A program made the translations under genes and the position numbers. From NCBI RefSeq assembly GCF_000698595.1, contig NZ_JFHC01000068.1:1-43677 (forward strand): 43,677 bases of DNA, read 5' to 3'. Of this stretch, positions 40,256-43,677 are shown one piece after another. Numbering within the stretch: the first letter of the stretch is position 1; every line of letters begins with the position of its first letter. The DNA is from Caballeronia glathei. Its GTDB lineage: Bacteria; Pseudomonadota; Gammaproteobacteria; Burkholderiales; Burkholderiaceae. The notes under the pieces are model-generated. The model saw nothing but the letters and a program-made list of their open reading frames with translations. It was not told where the DNA came from and made no database searches.

Positions 40256-41665
40256 TTGAACCTCTACGAAAAACTCGCCGATGAAATCGAGGAAGCCGTG
40301 CGGCGCGGCGTGTTCGCGCCCGGCGAGCGGATCGCCTCGGTGCGCCAGGCGAGCCAGCATCACGGCGTGAGCATCAAGACGGTTCTGCACGCGTATGCGC
40401 TGCTGGAGAGCCGCGGCGTGGTCGAAACGCGGCCGCAGTCGGGCTATTTCGTGCGCGAGAGCGCCGCGCCCCGCGCCGCGCGCAAGACGGCGCTGGCGGG
40501 CGCGGTGGCGTCGGAAGTGGACGTGAGCCGGCTCGTGCTCTCCACGCTGCGCAGCATCCGCGCGAACGACGCCGTGCCCTTCGGCTCGCCGTATCCCGAT
40601 CCCTCGCTCTTTCCGTGGCGGCGCATCAACCAGTACGCGAACGCGATCGCGCGGCGCCATTCCAGCTGGAACCTGATCGACGACCTGCCGCCGGGCAACC
40701 CCGAACTGATCCGCCAGATCGCGCGGCGCTACGCGGAAAACGGCGTGCCGGTCGATCCGGACGAAATCATCATCACGGTCGGCGCGACCGAGGCGATCAA
40801 CCTGAGCCTGCAGGCGGTCGCGAAGCCGGGCGACACGGTGGCCGTCGAGTCGCCCACGTACTACGCGATGCTCCACGCCATCGAGCGCCTCGGCATGCGC
40901 GCGATCGAAGTGCCGACGCATCCCGCCGATGGCATCGACATCGACGCGCTCGCGGAGATCATCGGCAGGCAGCCGGTGGCCGCCTGCATGGTGATGCCGA
41001 ACTTCCAGAATCCGCTCGGCTTCCAGATGCCCGACGCGAGGAAGAAGCGCCTCGTCGAACTGCTCGCCGCGCATGGCATCCCGGTGATCGAAAACGACGT
41101 CTACCAGGAGCTGTATTTCGGCGACACGCCTGCCTCGACGCTCAAGAACTTCGACACGAACGGCCTCGTGCTGCACTGCGCGTCGTTTTCGAAGAGCCTG
41201 ACGGCGTCGTACCGGATCGGCTGGGCGATGCCGGGGCGGTATCGCGCGCAGGTCGAGAAGCTCAAGTTCCTGAACACGCTGACGACGCCGTCCGTGCCGC
41301 AGGTCGCGGTCGCCGACTACCTGCGCCACGACGGCTACGACCGGCATCTGCGGCAGGTGCGCAAGGCATACCGCCAGCGGGCGCGCATCATGACCGCGAT
41401 GGTGCAGCGGTTCTTCCCCGCGGGCACGCGCACGTCGGCGCCGCAGGGCGGCTACGTGCTGTGGGTGGAACTGCCCGAGCGCGTCGATTCGATGCGCCTC
41501 TATCAGGCGGCGCTCGCGCACGGCATCACCATCGGCCCGGGATACATGTTTTCGACGAAGAACGACTTCCGCCATTTCATCCGGCTGAACTACAGCTATG
41601 AGTGGACCGCGCAGACGGAAAGCGCCCTCAGGACGCTCGGCGAACTGGTGGCGCAGATGGCCTGA
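40256..41665 (+). CDS. MocR-family regulator/aminotransferase fusion
   Basis: A 469-residue protein with an N-terminal GntR winged helix (about 2-66) and a C-terminal fold-type I aminotransferase domain. The PLP lysine is Lys313 in SFSKSLTASYRIGW, with Asn252 (FQNPLG), Asp281 (ENDVY) and Arg320. MocR proteins use PLP as a sensor and usually act as regulators. The start is TTG at 40256 with a poor Shine-Dalgarno; an in-frame stop lies about 45 bp further upstream, and this start gives the exact GntR beginning. It is divergent from the YdeP-type gene and first in a run of three regulators. Confidence 0.9.
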   Translation: MNLYEKLADEIEEAVRRGVFAPGERIASVRQASQHHGVSIKTVLHAYALLESRGVVETRPQSGYFVRESAAPRAARKTALAGAVASEVDVSRLVLSTLRSIRANDAVPFGSPYPDPSLFPWRRINQYANAIARRHSSWNLIDDLPPGNPELIRQIARRYAENGVPVDPDEIIITVGATEAINLSLQAVAKPGDTVAVESPTYYAMLHAIERLGMRAIEVPTHPADGIDIDALAEIIGRQPVAACMVMPNFQNPLGFQMPDARKKRLVELLAAHGIPVIENDVYQELYFGDTPASTLKNFDTNGLVLHCASFSKSLTASYRIGWAMPGRYRAQVEKLKFLNTLTTPSVPQVAVADYLRHDGYDRHLRQVRKAYRQRARIMTAMVQRFFPAGTRTSAPQGGYVLWVELPERVDSMRLYQAALAHGITIGPGYMFSTKNDFRHFIRLNYSYEWTAQTESALRTLGELVAQMA

Positions 41666-41708
41666 GGCCATGATTCGACGATCCGATGATCCGAAACAGG
41701 AGACACCG

Positions 41709-41990
41709 ATGAACGACCAGATCGATCCCGCGCTCGCTGCGATCCTCTCGCAGCTGTGGCGCGCCGAGCACGAGACGCCCGGGCGCGCGTGGTCGCTCGC
41801 GAAGCTGTCGAAGCAGGCCGGCCTGCCGATGAGCGGCCTGCGCCGCCAGCTCACGGCGCTTGCCGATGCGGGAATCGTCGAGACGGCGTTCAGCGAGGAG
41901 GGAACCGGCACAGTCCGCCTGAGCGACGCGGGCCGCGGCCTGTGCGAGGAACTGTTCGGCGGCGCGGCGTCCGGTGGCGTGCTGCATTAG
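41709..41990 (+). CDS. Small winged-helix regulator
   Basis: A 93-residue protein. A helix-turn-helix lies at about 24-60 (GRAWSLAKLSKQAGLPMSGLRRQLTALADAGIVE) with a wing strand (TGTVRLSDAGRGL). It resembles short MarR/ArsR-type single-domain regulators. AGGAG precedes the ATG at 41709. It lies 43 bp after the first MocR gene and 46 bp before the second, on the same strand. No metal-binding motif is seen. Confidence 0.8.
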   Translation: MNDQIDPALAAILSQLWRAEHETPGRAWSLAKLSKQAGLPMSGLRRQLTALADAGIVETAFSEEGTGTVRLSDAGRGLCEELFGGAASGGVLH

Positions 41991-42036
41991 CCCTAAAATG
42001 GTGAATTCCGGGTAACCACTGGACGGGTCGGACGAA

Positions 42037-43488
42037 GTGGACATTCACGTCACGCTGCATGGCCGCCGCGATCTCACGGGGCAGATCTATCGGCAATTGC
42101 GCTCGGGCATCGTCGACGGGCGCCTTGCCGCCAACGCGCGCCTGCCTTCCACGCGCGATCTCGCCGCGCAACTGGGCGTGTCGAGAAAGACGACGCTCGA
42201 CGTGTTCGAGCGGCTGATCGCCGAAGGCTTCCTGCATACGCGCGCCGGCGACGGCACGTTCGTCACCGCAGGGCTCGCGCGGCTGCCGTCGGCGCCGCCT
42301 GCGCCGTCGTCGGCACGGGCGCGCGCGGCCGGGGTCTGGCGCAGCATGCCGGCGCCGATGGCGATGCCGGTGGAGCGGCCCGGTCCTCCGCTCACGTTCG
42401 ATTTCAAGGGCGGCGTGACCGATCGCGCGCTCTTTCCCCACGACGTCTGGCGGCGCTGCGTGAACCAGGCGCTGCGCACGCAGCAGCGCTCGGGCGGCGG
42501 CGTCGCGTCGTACCGGGACCCGGGCGGCGAGCAGGAGCTGCGCCTCGGCATCGCGCGCTATCTGGCGTTCAGCCGGGCGGTGGTGTGCAACTGGCAGGAC
42601 GTCATCGTCACGCAGGGCGCGCAGCAGGCGCTCGACCTGATCGCGCGCGTCGTGCTCCAGCCGGGCGATGTCGCCGCGGTGGAGGAGCCGGGCTATCCGC
42701 CCGCGCGGGCGCTTTTCGCGGCGCTCGGCGCGAAGATCGCCCACGTGCCGGTGGACGGCGAGGGCCTGATCGTGCGCAAGCTGCCGCGCAACGCGCGGCT
42801 CGTCTACGTGACGCCGTCGCACCAGTTTCCGCTCGGCATGCCGATGAGCCTCGAGCGGCGTGTCGAACTGCTGGAGTGGGCGGAGCGCCGCGGCGCGGTG
42901 ATCGTCGAGGACGACTACGACGGCGAATTCCGCTTCGAGGGGCGGCCGATGGAACCGCTCAAGAGCCTCGACCGCGCGGGGCTGGTGGCGTACGTCGGCA
43001 CGTTCTCGAAAACGATCTTCCCGGACTTGCGGATCGGCTACGCGGTGCCGCCGGCGTCCCTGCGCGAGCCGCTCTGGCGGGCGAAGCAGGCCGGCGACTG
43101 GCACAGCTGCATGCTGACGCAGACGGCGCTTGGCACGTTCATGCTCGACGGCGAGTTCGCGAAGCACCTGCGACGCATGCACAAGGCGTATGCGCAGCGG
43201 CGCGAGGCGCTCACCGGCGGCCTCACGGGCGCGCTTGCCCGCTGGTTCGAACCGATGCCCGCGACGGCCGGCATCCACCTCGTCGCGCGGCTCGCGTCGC
43301 CGTGGCAGGAGGAAGCGGTCGTGAATGCGGCCCGCGACGCGTCGATCGGCCTGTATGGAATCGGCGCGTTCCACGCGGGCGAGCGGCGCGAGCAGGGCGT
43401 GCTGTTTGGTTATGGCGGCACGGATGTCGAGACGGTTCGCGGCGGTGTCGCCGCGCTCGCCGCGCTGATGCCGACGCTCAAGGCGTGA
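42037..43488 (+). CDS. MocR/PdxR-type regulator
   Basis: A 483-residue GntR-aminotransferase fusion. The winged helix is at about 12-76 (LTGQIYRQLRSGIVDGRL; STRDLAAQLGVSRKTTLDV) and is joined by a Pro/Ala/Ser linker (83-115) to an aminotransferase domain. That domain carries EDDYDGEFR (291-299) and the PLP Lys325 in TFSKTIFPDLRIGY. The pattern is closer to PdxR and GabR-like regulators than the first MocR. GTG start at 42037, only 46 bp after the small regulator. Possible control of B6 salvage (pdxY is in the window, at distance) is inference only. Confidence 0.9.
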   Translation: MDIHVTLHGRRDLTGQIYRQLRSGIVDGRLAANARLPSTRDLAAQLGVSRKTTLDVFERLIAEGFLHTRAGDGTFVTAGLARLPSAPPAPSSARARAAGVWRSMPAPMAMPVERPGPPLTFDFKGGVTDRALFPHDVWRRCVNQALRTQQRSGGGVASYRDPGGEQELRLGIARYLAFSRAVVCNWQDVIVTQGAQQALDLIARVVLQPGDVAAVEEPGYPPARALFAALGAKIAHVPVDGEGLIVRKLPRNARLVYVTPSHQFPLGMPMSLERRVELLEWAERRGAVIVEDDYDGEFRFEGRPMEPLKSLDRAGLVAYVGTFSKTIFPDLRIGYAVPPASLREPLWRAKQAGDWHSCMLTQTALGTFMLDGEFAKHLRRMHKAYAQRREALTGGLTGALARWFEPMPATAGIHLVARLASPWQEEAVVNAARDASIGLYGIGAFHAGERREQGVLFGYGGTDVETVRGGVAALAALMPTLKA

Positions 43489-43578
43489 GCGGGGGGGGTG
43501 AATCAAACGGCTTGGGGGGCGAGGTCTGGGGCTTATGCTTCGGGGCCGAAGCTTCGGGTCTTGCCGTTCGGGCCTGAA

Positions 43579-43677
43579 GGCTCAAGGCCTAACGCCTAAC
43601 GCCCAACTCTCAGGGCCTAACGCTCAAGGCCCAATGCCCAAGGCCCAAGGCCCAAGGCCCAAGGCCCAAGGCCCAAG
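43579..43677. repeat. 7-bp tandem repeat array cut by window edge
   Basis: About 14 heptamer units in one register. The last six copies of GCCCAAG (43636-43677) are exact; earlier ones are diverged forms such as GGCCTAA, CGCCTAA and CTCTCAG. The array runs past the window end. It begins about 90 bp after the MocR stop. Confidence 0.9.

Noticed and set aside
38269..40284. 671-codon plus-strand frame over the molybdoenzyme
   Set aside because: Antisense to the well-supported YdeP-type gene, with no Shine-Dalgarno and no recognisable domain.

Overview
The window is high-GC, tightly packed proteobacterial DNA. Its gene content points to the Burkholderiaceae (Burkholderia, Paraburkholderia or Caballeronia type): long high-GC genes, many LysR regulators, mmsA/mmsB, hutU/hutI, an extra infA of the 88-residue kind, and an FtsI-type PBP outside a division cluster. 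This assignment is inference from gene content. I see no rRNA, tRNA, CRISPR array, transposase or replication origin. The accessory-style paralogues would fit a secondary replicon, but nothing here proves that.

Layout. 1-3 kb: a formate/nitrite-type channel and small secreted, lipoprotein or unknown genes. 3-5.6 kb: an FtsI/PBP3 paralogue and an arylamine N-acetyltransferase. 5.8-9.2 kb: a glucose operon, zwf - ROK (polyphosphate-glucokinase-like) kinase - HAD phosphatase. 9.4-13.6 kb, all minus strand: an extra IF-1, a small conserved gene, CorA, and a cell-shape module (M23 peptidase, membrane coiled-coil protein, bactofilin). 14-18.5 kb: a periplasmic protein, then a LysR gene divergent from mmsA-mmsB (valine and methylmalonate-semialdehyde catabolism). 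mmsA and mmsB are separated by four exact-period 56-bp stem-loop repeats, and a 34-bp perfect palindrome follows mmsB. 18.8-22.7 kb: a small membrane protein, a dihydrolipoamide-dehydrogenase-like flavoprotein, an SDR and pdxY. 22.7-26.4 kb: a roughly 900-bp gene-free stretch, then glgC-glgA. 26.5-27.65 kb: a visibly lower-GC two-gene insert of unknown function with the look of a secreted-effector/partner pair. 27.7-30.8 kb: LysE exporter/Lrp and quinone-oxidoreductase/LysR divergent pairs. 30.8-33.9 kb: hutU-hutI behind two HutC-like operators and ended by a strong terminator. 34-37.6 kb: GlsB-type membrane protein, a conserved unknown, an LpxL-type acyltransferase, a YciI-like protein and a LysR. 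37.8-43.5 kb: a YdeP/FdhF-type molybdoenzyme divergent from a same-strand run of three regulators (MocR, small winged helix, MocR). Both window ends cut through short tandem repeats.

Functionally this is mostly central and amino-acid metabolism with local regulators. The least explained items are the 26.5-27.65 kb pair, the mmsA-mmsB repeat block and the bactofilin module. Start codons were chosen from visible Shine-Dalgarno sequences and family lengths; no searches were run.
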